The position numbers were made by a program, and so were the translations under genes. A stretch of DNA of 64,000 bases from assembly GCA_946800325.1 (NCBI GenBank), contig CAMPEJ010000002.1, positions 186,001 to 250,000 on the forward strand, written 5' to 3'. The notes under the pieces are model-generated. The model made no database searches. It was given only the letters and a program-made list of their open reading frames with translations, and was not told the DNA's origin. Positions 25,361-36,303 of the stretch are shown here, one piece after another. How positions within the stretch are numbered: position 1 is the stretch's first letter; each line of letters starts with the position of its first letter. The DNA comes from Luzula sylvatica (taxonomy: Eukaryota > Streptophyta > Magnoliopsida > Poales > Juncaceae).

Positions 25361-28300
25361 ATTGTTTTGAATCGAAAAACAAAATTTCTTAGTGTTTGTA
25401 AATTTCGGTGAAATGTTATGTGGTAAAAGATACGATTCGAATGATCTCAAAATACGTTATTTGAACTCCCCAAAGCATAAACAGATTGTTTTGAATAGAA
25501 AAACAAACTTTATTAGTGTTTGTAAATTTTGGTGAAATGTTATGTGGTAAAAGATACGATTCAAATGATCTCAAAATACGTTATTTGAACTCCCCAAAGC
25601 ATAAACAGATTGTTTTGAATTGAAAAACAAACTTTCTTAGTGTTTGTAAATTTTGGTGAAATGTTATGTGGTAAAAGATACGATTCTAATGATCTCAAAA
25701 TACGTTATTTGAACTCCCCAAAGCATAAACAAATTGTTTTGAATCGAAAAACAAACTTTCTTAGTGTTTGTAAATTTTGGTAAAATGTTATGTGGTAAAA
25801 TATACGATTCAAATGATCTCAAAATACGTTATTTGAACTCCCCAAAGCATAAACAGATTGTTTTGAATCGAAAAATAAACTTTCTTAGTGTTGGTAAATT
25901 TTGGTGAAATGTTATGTGGTAAAAGATACGATTCAAATGATCTCAAAATACGTTATTTGAACTCCCCAAAGCATAAACAGATTGTTTTGAATCGAAAAAC
26001 AAATTTTCTTAGTGTTTGTAAATTTTGGTGAAATGTTATGTGGTAAAAGATACGATTCAAATGATCTCAAAATACGTTATTTGAACTCCCCAAAGCATAA
26101 ACAGATTGTTTTGAATCGAAAAACAAAATTTCTTAGTGTTTGTAAATTTCGGTGAAATGTTATGTGGTAAAAGATACGATTCGAATGATCTAAAAATATG
26201 TTATTTGAACTCCCCAAAGCATAAACAAATTGTTTTGAATCGAAAAACAAACTTTCTTAGTGTTTGTAAATTTTGGTGAAATGTTATGTAGTAAAAGATA
26301 CGATTCAAATGATCTCAAAATACGTTATTTGAACTCCCCAAAGCATAAACAGATTGTTTTGAATCGAAAAACAAACTTTCTTAGTGTTTGTAAATTTTGG
26401 TGAAATGTTATGTGGTAAAAGATATGATTCGAATGATCTAAAAATATGTTATTTGAACTCCCCAAAGCATAAACAAATTGTTTTGAATCGAAAAACAAAC
26501 TTTCTTAGTGTTTGTAAATTTTGGTGAAATGTTATGTAGTAAAAGATACGATTCAAATGATCTCAAAATACGTTATATGAACTCCCCAAAGCATAAACAG
26601 ATTGTTTTTAATCGAAAATCAAACTTTCACAGTGTTTGTAAATTTTGGTGAAATGTTATGTGGTAAAAGATACGAATCAAATGATCTCAAAATACGTTAT
26701 TTGAACTCCCCAAAGCATAAACAGATTGTTTTGAATTGAAAAACAAACTTTCTTAGTGTTTGTAAATTTTGGTGAAATGTTATGTAGTAAAAGATACGAT
26801 TCGAATGATCTCAAAATACATTATTTGAACTCCCCAAAGCATAAACAGATTGTTTTGAATCGAAAAACAAACTGTCTTAGTGTTTGTAAATTTTGGTGAA
26901 ATGTTATCTGGAAAAAGATACGATTCAAATGATCTCAAAATACGTTATTTGAACTCCCCAAAGCATAAACAAATTGTTTTGAATCGAAAAACAAACTTTC
27001 TTAGTGTTTGTAAATTTTGGTGAAATGTTATGTAGTAAAAGATACCATTCAAATGATCTCAAAATACGTTATATGAACTACCCAAAGCATAAACAGATTG
27101 TTTTTAATCGAAAATCAAACTTTCACAGTGTTTGTAAATTTTGGTGAAATGTTATGTGGTAAAAGATACGAATCAAATGATCTCAAAATTCGTTATTTGA
27201 ACTCCCCAAAGCATAAACAGATTGTTTTGAATCGAAAAACAAACTTTCTTAGTGTTTGTAAATTTTGGTGAAATGTTATGTAGTAAAAGATACGATTTGA
27301 ATGATCTCAAAATACGTTATTTGAACTCCCCAAAGCATAAACAGATTGTTTTGAATCGAAAAACAAACTGTCTTAGTGTTTGTAAATTTTGGTGAAATGT
27401 TATCTGGAAAAAGATACGATTCAAATGATCTCAAAATACGTTATTTGAACTCCCCAAAGCATAAACAGATTGTTTCGAATCGAAAAACAAACTGTCTTAG
27501 TGTTTGTAAATTTTGGTGAAATGTTATCTGGAAAAAGATACGATTCAAATGATCTCAAAATACGTTATTTGAACTCCCCAAAGCATAAACAAATTGTTTT
27601 GAATCGAAAAACAAACTTTCTTAGTGTTTGTAAATTTTGGTGAAATGTTATGTGGTAAAAGATACGATTCAAATGATCTCAAAATACGTTATTTGAACTC
27701 CCCAAATCATAAACAGAATGTTTTGAATCGAAAAACAAACTTTCTTAGTGTTTGTAAATTTTGGTGAAATGTTATGTGGTAAAAGATACGAATCAAATGA
27801 TCTCAAAATACGTTATTTGAACTCCCCAAAGCATAAACAGATTGTTTTGAATCGAAAAACAAACTTTCTTAGTGTTTGTAAATTTTGGTGAAATGTTATT
27901 TAGTAAAAGATACGATTCAAATGATCTCAAAATACGTTATTTGAACTCCCCAAAGCATAAACAGATTGTTTTGAATCGAAAAACAAACTTTCTTAGTGTT
28001 TGTAAATTTTGGTAAAATGTTATGTGGTAAAAGATACGATTCAAATGATCTCAAAATACGTTATTTGAACTCCCCAAAGCATAAACAGATTGTTTTGAAT
28101 CGAAAAACAAACTTTCTGTTTGTAAATTTGGGTGAAATGTTATGTGGTAAAAGATACGATTCAAATGATCTCAAAATACGTTATTTGAACTCCCCAAAGT
28201 ATAAACAAATTGTTTTGAATCGAAAAACAAACTTTCTTAGTGTTTGTAAATTTTGGTGAAATGTTATGTGGTAAAAGATACGATTCAAATGATCTCAAAA

Positions 28301-29188
28301 TACGTTATTTGAACTCCCCAAATCATAAACAGAATGTTTTGAATCGAAAAACAAACTTTCTTAGTGTTTGTAAATTTTGGTGAAATGTTATGTGGTAAAA
28401 GATACGAATCAAATGATCTCAAAATACGTTATTTGAACTCCCCAAAGCATAAACAGATTGTTTTGAATCGAAAAACAAACTTTCTTAGTGTTTGTAAATT
28501 TTGGTGAAATGTTATGTAGTAAAAGATACGATTCAAATGATCTCAAAATACGTTATTTGAACTCCCCAAAGCATAAACAGATTGTTTTGAATCGAAAAAC
28601 AAACTTTCTTAGTGTTTGTAAATTTTGGTAAAATGTTATGTGGTAAAAGATACGATTCAAATGATCTCAAAATACGTTATTTGAACTCCCCAAAGCATAA
28701 ACAGATTGTTTTGAATCGAAAAACAAACTTTCTGTTTGTAAATTTGGGTGAAATGTTATGTGGTAAAAGATACGATTCGAATGATCTCAAAATACGTTAT
28801 TTGAACTCCCCAAAGTATAAACAAATTGTTTTGAATCGAAAACAAACTTTCTTAGTGTTTGTAAATTTTGGTAAAATGTTATGTGGTAAAATATACGATT
28901 CAAATGATCTCAAAATACGTTATTTGAACTCCCCAAAGCATAAACAGATTGTTTTGAATCGAAAAACAAACTTTCTTAGTGGTTGTAAATTTTGGTGAAA
29001 TGTTATGTGGTAAAAGATACGATTCGAATGATCTCAAAATACGTTATTTGAACTCCCCAAAGCATAAACAGATTGTTTTGAATCGAAAAACAAACTTTCT
29101 TAGTGTTTGTAAATTTTGGTGAAATGTTATGTAGTAAAAGATACGATTCAAATGATCTCAAAATACGTTATTTGAACTCCCCAAAGCA
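25361..29188 (+). repeat. 31-mer HOR, copy C (3828 bp)
   Basis: An enlarged form of the 24-mer. 3828 = 31 x 124 - 16. Two extra monomers are shared with copy D, and a 5-monomer duplication (616 bp) is present only here. The AGTGTTGGTAAA marker at 25887 and 29715 confirms the 3828-bp spacing. Confidence 0.88.
27996..28611 (+). repeat. 5-monomer internal duplication (616 bp)
   Basis: The segment from 27996 restarts at 28612, 616 bp later (5 x 124 - 4). In most places the AAGTATAAAC monomer is followed by GGTAAAATG with AAATATACG. Here, at 28258, it is instead followed by GGTGAAATG with AAAGATACG. This places the recombination junction between about 28200 and 28260. Confidence 0.83.
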
Positions 29189-32100
29189 ATTGTTTTGAAT
29201 CGAAAAACAAAATTTCTTAGTGTTTGTAAATTTCGGTGAAATGTTATGTGGTAAAAGATACGATTCGAATGATCTCAAAATACGTTATTTGAACTCCCCA
29301 AAGCATAAACAGATTGTTTTGAATAGAAAAACAAACTTTATTAGTGTTTGTAAATTTTGGTGAAATGTTATGTGGTAAAAGATACGATTCAAATGATCTC
29401 AAAATACGTTATTTGAACTCCCCAAAGCATAAACAGATTGTTTTGAATTGAAAAACAAACTTTCTTAGTGTTTGTAAATTTTGGTGAAATGTTATGTGGT
29501 AAAAGATACGATTCTAATGATCTCAAAATACGTTATTTGAACTCCCCAAAGCATAAACAAATTGTTTTGAATCGAAAAACAAACTTTCTTAGTGTTTGTA
29601 AATTTTGGTAAAATGTTATGTGGTAAAATATACGATTCAAATGATCTCAAAATACGTTATTTGAACTCCCCAAAGCATAAACAGATTGTTTTGAATCGAA
29701 AAATAAACTTTCTTAGTGTTGGTAAATTTTGGTGAAATGTTATGTGGTAAAAGATACGATTCAAATGATCTCAAAATACGTTATTTGAACTCCCCAAAGC
29801 ATAAACAGATTGTTTTGAATCGAAAAACAAATTTTCTTAGTGTTTGTAAATTTTGGTGAAATGTTATGTGGTAAAAGATACGATTCAAATGATCTCAAAA
29901 TACGTTATTTGAACTCCCCAAAGCATAAACAGATTGTTTTGAATCGAAAAACAAAATTTCTTAGTGTTTGTAAATTTCGGTGAAATGTTATGTGGTAAAA
30001 GATACGATTTGAATGATCTAAAAATATGTTATTTGAACTCCCCAAAGCATAAACAAATTGTTTTGAATCGAAAAACAAACTTTCTTAGTGTTTGTAAATT
30101 TTGGTGAAATGTTATGTAGTAAAAGATACGATTCAAATGATCTCAAAATACGTTATTTGAACTCCCCAAAGCATAAACAGATTGTTTTGAATCGAAAAAC
30201 AAACTTTCTTAGTGTTTGTAAATTTTGGTGAAATGTTATGTGGTAAAAGATATGATTCGAATGATCTAAAAATATGTTATTTGAACTCCCCAAAGCATAA
30301 ACAAATTGTTTTGAATCGAAAAACAAACTTTCTTAGTGTTTGTAAATTTTGGTGAAATGTTATGTAGTAAAAGATACGATTCAAATGATCTCAAAATACG
30401 TTATATGAACTCCCCAAAGCATAAACAGATTGTTTTTAATCGAAAATCAAACTTTCACAGTGTTTGTAAATTTTGGTGAAATGTTATGTGGTAAAAGATA
30501 CGAATCAAATGATCTCAAAATACGTTATTTGAACTCCCCAAAGCATAAACAGATTGTTTTGAATTGAAAAACAAACTTTCTTAGTGTTTGTAAATTTTGG
30601 TGAAATGTTATGTAGTAAAAGATACGATTCGAATGATCTCAAAATACATTATTTGAACTCCCCAAAGCATAAACAGATTGTTTTGAATCGAAAAACAAAC
30701 TGTCTTAGTGTTTGTAAATTTTGGTGAAATGTTATCTGGAAAAAGATACGATTCAAATGATCTCAAAATACGTTATTTGAACTCCCCAAAGCATAAACAA
30801 ATTGTTTTGAATCGAAAAACAAACTTTCTTAGTGTTTGTAAATTTTGGTGAAATGTTATGTAGTAAAAGATACGATTCAAATGATCTCAAAATACGTTAT
30901 ATGAACTACCCAAAGCATAAACAGATTGTTTTTAATCGAAAATCAAACTTTCACAGTGTTTGTAAATTTTGGTGAAATGTTATGTGGTAAAAGATACGAA
31001 TCAAATGATCTCAAAATTCGTTATTTGAACTCCCCAAAGCATAAACAGATTGTTTTGAATCGAAAAACAAACTTTCTTAGTGTTTGTAAATTTTGGTGAA
31101 ATGTTATGTAGTAAAAGATACGATTTGAATGATCTCAAAATACGTTATTTGAACTCCCCAAAGCATAAACAGATTGTTTTGAATCGAAAAACAAACTGTC
31201 TTAGTGTTTGTAAATTTTGGTGAAATGTTATCTATAAAAAGATACGATTCAAATGATCTCAAAATACGTTATTTGAACTCCCCAAAGCATAAACAGATTG
31301 TTTCGAATCGAAAAACAAACTGTCTTAGTGTTTGTAAATTTTGGTGAAATGTTATCTGGAAAAAGATACGATTCAAATGATCTCAAAATACGTTATTTGA
31401 ACTCCCCAAAGCATAAACAAATTGTTTTGAATCGAAAAACAAACTTTCTTAGTGTTTGTAAATTTTGGTGAAATGTTATGTGGTAAAAGATACGATTCAA
31501 ATGATCTCAAAATACGTTATTTGAACTCCCCAAATCATAAACAGAATGTTTTGAATCGAAAAACAAACTTTCTTAGTGTTTGTAAATTTTGGTGAAATGT
31601 TATGTGGTAAAAGATACGAATCAAATGATCTCAAAATACGTTATTTGAACTCCCCAAAGCATAAACAGATTGTTTTGAATCGAAAAACAAACTTTCTTAG
31701 TGTTTGTAAATTTTGGTGAAATGTTATTTAGTAAAAGATACGATTCAAATGATCTCAAAATACGTTATTTGAACTCCCCAAAGCATAAACAGATTGTTTT
31801 GAATCGAAAAACAAACTTTCTTAGTGTTTGTAAATTTTGGTAAAATGTTATGTGGTAAAAGATACGATTCAAATGATCTCAAAATACGTTATTTGAACTC
31901 CCCAAAGCATAAACAGATTGTTTTGAATCGAAAAACAAACTTTCTGTTTGTAAATTTGGGTGAAATGTTATGTGGTAAAAGATACGATTCAAATGATCTC
32001 AAAATACGTTATTTGAACTCCCCAAAGTATAAACAAATTGTTTTGAATCGAAAAACAAACTTTCTTAGTGTTTGTAAATTTTGGTAAAATGTTATGTGGT

Positions 32101-32401
32101 AAAATATACGATTCAAATGATCTCAAAATACGTTATTTGATCTCCCCAAAGCATAAACTGATTGTTTTGAATCGAAAAACAAACTTTCTTAGTGGTTGTA
32201 AATTTTGGTGAAATGTTATGTGGTAAAAGATACGATTCGAATGATCTCAAAATACGTTATTTGAACTCCCCAAAGCATAAACAGATTGTTTTGAATCGAA
32301 AAACAAACTTTCTTAGTGTTTGTAAATTTTGGTGAAATGTTATGTAGTAAAAGATACGATTCAAATGATCTCAAAATACGTTATTTGAACTCCCCAAAGC
32401 A
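29189..32401 (+). repeat. 26-mer HOR, copy D (3213 bp)
   Basis: It matches copy C without the 616-bp insertion: 3213 = 26 x 124 - 11, with one 4-bp and one 7-bp loss. The 1-bp loss that produces the 128-codon frames in earlier copies is absent here, so only 87 codons stay open at 31824-32087. Confidence 0.86.
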
Positions 32402-33010
32402 ATTGTTTTGAATCGAAAAACAAACTTTCTTAGTGTTTGTAAATTTTGGTGAAATGTTATGTAGTAAAAGATACGATTCAAATGATCTCAAAATACGTTA
32501 TATGAACTACCCAAAGCATAAACTGATTGTTTTTAATCGAAAATCAAACTTTCACAGTGTTTGTAAATTTTGGTGAAATGTTATGTGGTAAAAGATACGA
32601 ATCAAATGATCTCAAAATACGTTATTTGAACTCCCCAAAGCATAAACAGATTGTTTTGAATCGAAAAACAAACTTTCTTAGTGTTTGTAAATTTTGGTGA
32701 AATGTTATGTAGTAAAAGATACGATTTGAATGATCTCAAAATACGTTATTTGAACTCCCCAAAGCATAAACAGATTGTTTTGAATCGAAAAACAAACTGT
32801 CTTAGTGTTTGTAAATTTTGGTGAAATGTTATCTGGAAAAAGATACGATTCAAATGATCTCAAAATACGTTATTTGAACTCCCCAAAGCATAAACAGATT
32901 GTTTCGAATCGAAAAACAAACTGTCTTAGTGTTTGTAAATTTTGGTGAAATGTTATGTAGTAAAAGATACGATTCGAATGATCTCAAAATACGTTATTTG
33001 AACTCCCCAA
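32402..33010 (+). repeat. Truncated HOR copy after a 13-monomer deletion
   Basis: After the 117-bp monomer boundary at 32402 the order jumps. ATGAACTACC lies at 32502, 1601 bp after its match at 30901, whereas the HOR offset is 3213. The missing 1612 bp equals exactly 13 x 124. An in-register deletion by unequal exchange is the simplest explanation. Confidence 0.8.
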
Positions 33011-33393
33011 AGCATAAACATATTGTTTTGAATCGAAAAACAAACTTTCTTAGTGTTTGTAAATTTTGGTGAAATGTTATGTGGTAAAAGATACGATTCG
33101 AATGATCTCAAAATACGTTATTTGAACTCCCCAAAGCATAAACAGATTGTTTTGAATCGAAAAACAAACTTTCTTAGTGTTTGTAAATTTTGGTGAAATG
33201 TTATGTGGTAAAAGATACGATTCGAATGATCTCAAAATACGTTATTTGAACTCCGCAAAGCATAAACAGATTGTTTTGAATCGAAAAACAAACTTTCTTA
33301 GTGTTTGTAAATTTTGGTGAAATGTTATGTGGTAAAAGATACGATTCAAATGATCTCAAAATACGTTATTTGAACTCCCCAAAGCATAAACAA
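33011..33393 (+). repeat. Near-consensus monomers between HORs
   Basis: About three monomers close to the consensus, with A79G (GATTCGAATG) and a private CTCCGCAAAG near 33252. They join the truncated HOR copy to the pentamers. Nothing other than satellite is visible. Confidence 0.75.
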
Positions 33394-33522
33394 ATTGTTT
33401 TGAATCGAAAAACAAACTTTCTTAGTGTTTGTAAATTTTGGTAAAATGTTATGTGGTAAAAGATACGATTCAAATGATCTCAAAATACGTTATTTGAACT
33501 CCCCAAAGCATAAACAGATTGT

Positions 33523-33598
33523 TTTGAATCGAAAAACAAACTTTCTTAGTGTTTGTAAATTTTGGTGAAATGTTATGTGGTAAAAGATACGATTCAAA
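33523..33598. other. 9-bp inverted repeat within the monomer
   Basis: TTTGAATCG at monomer positions 6-14 is exactly reverse-complementary to CGATTCAAA at positions 73-81, with 58 bp between the arms. The arms contain two of the monomer's three CpG sites. The pair is shown here in the reference monomer and recurs in most copies; A79G monomers break one arm. Whether it forms a cruciform or hairpin in the cell is unknown. Confidence 0.8.
33536..33556. other. 6-bp stem, 9-base loop hairpin
   Basis: ACAAAC at monomer positions 19-24 pairs with GTTTGT at 34-39 around a 9-base loop. It is present in most copies. The recurrent 4-bp and 16-bp deletions both fall in or beside it, as does the 12-bp deletion near 63735. 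That fits an unstable local structure but does not prove one. Confidence 0.65.
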
Positions 33599-33622
33599 TG
33601 ATCTCAAAATACGTTATTTGAA
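33593..33622. other. Dyad symmetry centred near ACGT
   Basis: TTCAAAT at monomer positions 76-82 is the reverse complement of ATTTGAA at 99-105 (16-bp gap). Overlapping it, the 18 bp at 87-104 form an imperfect palindrome, TCAAA-nn-ACGT-nn-TTTGA, with 14 of 18 positions symmetric. The two dyads share the right arm, so alternative hairpins are possible. Short dyads are common in centromeric satellites that lack a CENP-B box; a role here is inference. Confidence 0.75.
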
Positions 33623-35235
33623 CTCCCCAAAGCATAAACAGATTGTTTTGAATCGAAAAACAAACTTTCTTAGTGTTTGTAAATTTTGGTGAAATGTTAT
33701 GTGGTAAAAGATACGATTCAAATGATCTCAAAATACGTTATTTGAACTCCCCAAAGCATAAACAAATTGTTTTGAATCGAAAAACAAACTTTCTTAGTTT
33801 TTGTAAATTTTGGTAAAATGTTATGTGGTAAAAGATACGATTCAAATGATCTCAAAATACGTTATTTGAACTCCCCAAAGCATAAACAGATTGTTTTGAA
33901 TCGAAAAACAAACTTTCTAAGTGTTTGTAAATTTTGGTGAAATGTTATGTAGTAAAAGATACGATTCAAATGATCTCAAAATACGTTATTTGAACTCCCC
34001 AAAGCAATTGTTTTGAATCGAAAAACAAACTTTCTTAGTGTTTGTAAATTTTGGTAAAATGTTATGTGGTAAAAGATACGATTCAAATGATCTCAAAATA
34101 CGTTATTTGAACTCCCCAAAGCATAAACAGATTGTTTTGAATCGAAAAACAAACTTTCTTAGTGTTTGTAAATTTTGGTGAAATGTTATGTGGTAAAAGA
34201 TACGATTCAAATGATCTCAAAATACGTTATTTGAACTCCCCAAAGCATAAACAGATTGTTTTGAATCGAAAAACAAACTTTCTTAGTGTTTGTAAATTTT
34301 GGTGAAATGTTATGTGGTAAAAGATACGATTCAAATGATCTCAAAATACGTTATTTGAACTCCCCAAAGCATAAACAAATTGTTTTGAATCGAAAAACAA
34401 ACTTTCTTAGTTTTTGTAAATTTTGGTAAAATGTTATGTGGTAAAAGATACGATTCAAATGATCTCAAAATACGTTATTTGAACTCCCCAAAGCATAAAC
34501 AGATTGTTTTGAATCGAAAAACAAACTTTCTAAGTGTTTGTAAATTTTGGTGAAATGTTATGTAGTAAAAGATACGATTCAAATGATCTCAAAATACGTT
34601 ATTTGAACTCCCCAAAGCAATTGTTTTGAATCGAAAAACAAACTTTCTTAGTGTTTGTAAATTTTGGTAAAATGTTATGTGGTAAAAGATACGATTCAAA
34701 TGATCTCAAAATACGTTATTTGAACTCCCCAAAGCATAAACAGATTGTTTTGAATCGAAAAACAAACTTTCTGTTTGTAAATTTGGGTGAAATGTTATGT
34801 GGTAAAAGATACGATTCAAATGATCTCAAAATACGTTATTTGAACTCCCCAAAGTATAAACAAATTGTTTTGAATCGAAAAACAAACTTTCTTAGTGTTT
34901 GTAAATTTTGGTAAAATGTTATGTGGTAAAATATACGATTCAAATGATCTCAAAATACGTTATTTGAACTCCCCAAAGCATAAACAAATTGTTTTGAATC
35001 GAAAAACAAACTTTCTTAGTGTTTGTAAATTTTGGTAAAATGTTATGTGGTAAAAGATACGATTCAAATGATCTCAAAATACGTTATTTGAACTCCCCAA
35101 AGCATAAACAAATTGTTTTGAATCGAAAAACAAACTTTCTTAGTGTTTGTAAATTTTGGTAAAATGTTATGTGGTAAAAGATACGATTCGAATGATCTCA
35201 AAATACGTTATTTGAACTCCCCAAAGCATAAACAG

Positions 35236-35343
35236 ATTGTTTTGAATCGAAAAACAAACTTTCTTAGTGTAATGTTATGTGGTAAAAGATACGATTCGAA
35301 TGATCTCAAAATACGTTATTTGAACTCCCCAAAGCATAAACAG
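35236..35343 (+). repeat. 108-bp deleted monomer, first of seven
   Basis: Sixteen bases are missing where CTTAGTGT joins AATGTTATG, removing the GTAAATTTTGGTG part of the monomer. Both copies in each flanking pair carry A79G. Since 108 is a multiple of three, an 83-codon frame stays open at 35143-35394. It is not a gene. Confidence 0.92.
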
Positions 35344-35839
35344 ATTGTTTTGAATCGAAAAACAAACTTTCTTAGTGTTTGTAAATTTTGGTGAAATGTT
35401 ATGTGGTAAAAGATACGATTCAAATGATCTCAAAATACGTTATTTGAACTCCCCAAAGCATAAACAAATTGTTTTGAATCGAAAAACAAACTTTCTTAGT
35501 GTTTGTAAATTTTGGTAAAATGTTATGTGGTAAAAGATACGATTCAAATGATCTCAAAATACGTTATTTGAACTCCCCAAAGCATAAACAGATTGTTTTG
35601 AATCGAAAAACAAACTTTCTTAGTGTTTGTAAATTTTGGTGAAATGTTATGTGGTAAAAGATACGATTCAAATGATCTCAAAATACGTTATTTGAACTCC
35701 CCAAAGCATAAACAAATTGTTTTGAATCGAAAAACAAACTTTCTTAGTGTTTGTAAATTTTGGTAAAATGTTATGTGGTAAAAGATACGATTCGAATGAT
35801 CTCAAAATACGTTATTTGAACTCCCCAAAGCATAAACAG

Positions 35840-35947
35840 ATTGTTTTGAATCGAAAAACAAACTTTCTTAGTGTAATGTTATGTGGTAAAAGATACGATT
35901 CGAATGATCTCAAAATACGTTATTTGAACTCCCCAAAGCATAAACAG
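35840..35947 (+). repeat. 108-bp deleted monomer, second
   Basis: Same 16-bp deletion, 604 bp (5 x 124 - 16) after the first. Its flanks are the same variants, so it arose by pentamer duplication. Confidence 0.92.
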
Positions 35948-36195
35948 ATTGTTTTGAATCGAAAAACAAACTTTCTTAGTGTTTGTAAATTTTGGTGAAA
36001 TGTTATGTGGTAAAAGATACGATTCAAATGATCTCAAAATACGTTATTTGAACTCCCCAAAGCATAAACAAATTGTTTTGAATCGAAAAACAAACTTTCT
36101 TAGTGTTTGTAAATTTTGGTAAAATGTTATGTGGTAAAAGATACGATTCGAATGATCTCAAAATACGTTATTTGAACTCCCCAAAGCATAAACAG

Positions 36196-36303
36196 ATTGT
36201 TTTGAATCGAAAAACAAACTTTCTTAGTGTAATGTTATGTGGTAAAAGATACGATTCGAATGATCTCAAAATACGTTATTTGAACTCCCCAAAGCATAAA
36301 CAG
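36196..36303 (+). repeat. 108-bp deleted monomer, third
   Basis: Same deletion, 356 bp (3 x 124 - 16) after the second. The change from 604 to 356 bp spacing shows two separate duplication steps within the 41-mer. Confidence 0.92.

Larger units (their letters stand above)
33518..33641 (+). repeat. Reference monomer matching the consensus exactly
   Basis: This copy matches my consensus base for base and gives the numbering used in other entries (monomer position 1 = 33518). Landmarks: ATTGTTTTGAATCG at 1-14, ACAAACTTTCTTAG at 19-32, AAATTTTGGTGAAATG at 40-55, TATGTGGTAAAAG at 58-70, GATTCAAATGATC at 74-86, AAAATACGTTATTTGAAC at 89-106, CCCCAAAGCATAAACAG at 108-124. Common diagnostic variants are T26G, G50A, G60C with T64A, G62A, G69T, A79G, C116T and G124A. 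One GATC site (83-86) and one ACGT site (94-97) occur per unit, so enzymes cutting there should give a 124-bp ladder. Confidence 0.95.
33394..34619 (+). repeat. Two pentamers of 613 bp
   Basis: Unit boundaries at 33394, 34007 and 34620 give 613 bp each (5 x 124 - 7). Linked markers CTTAGTTTTTG (about 33797 and 34410) and CTAAGTGTTTG (about 33917 and 34530) repeat at the same spacing, and each unit ends in the 7-bp-deleted AAAGCAATTG junction. Confidence 0.87.

Noticed and set aside
34651..34914. Family of 83-88-codon forward frames starting MFVNF or similar (for example 34651, 35143, 37564, 53760, 58969)
   Set aside because: Each spans a monomer whose length is a multiple of three through an indel. 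The frames follow HOR spacing, and copies with substitutions simply gain stops (44648-44860). There is no sign of selection for coding.
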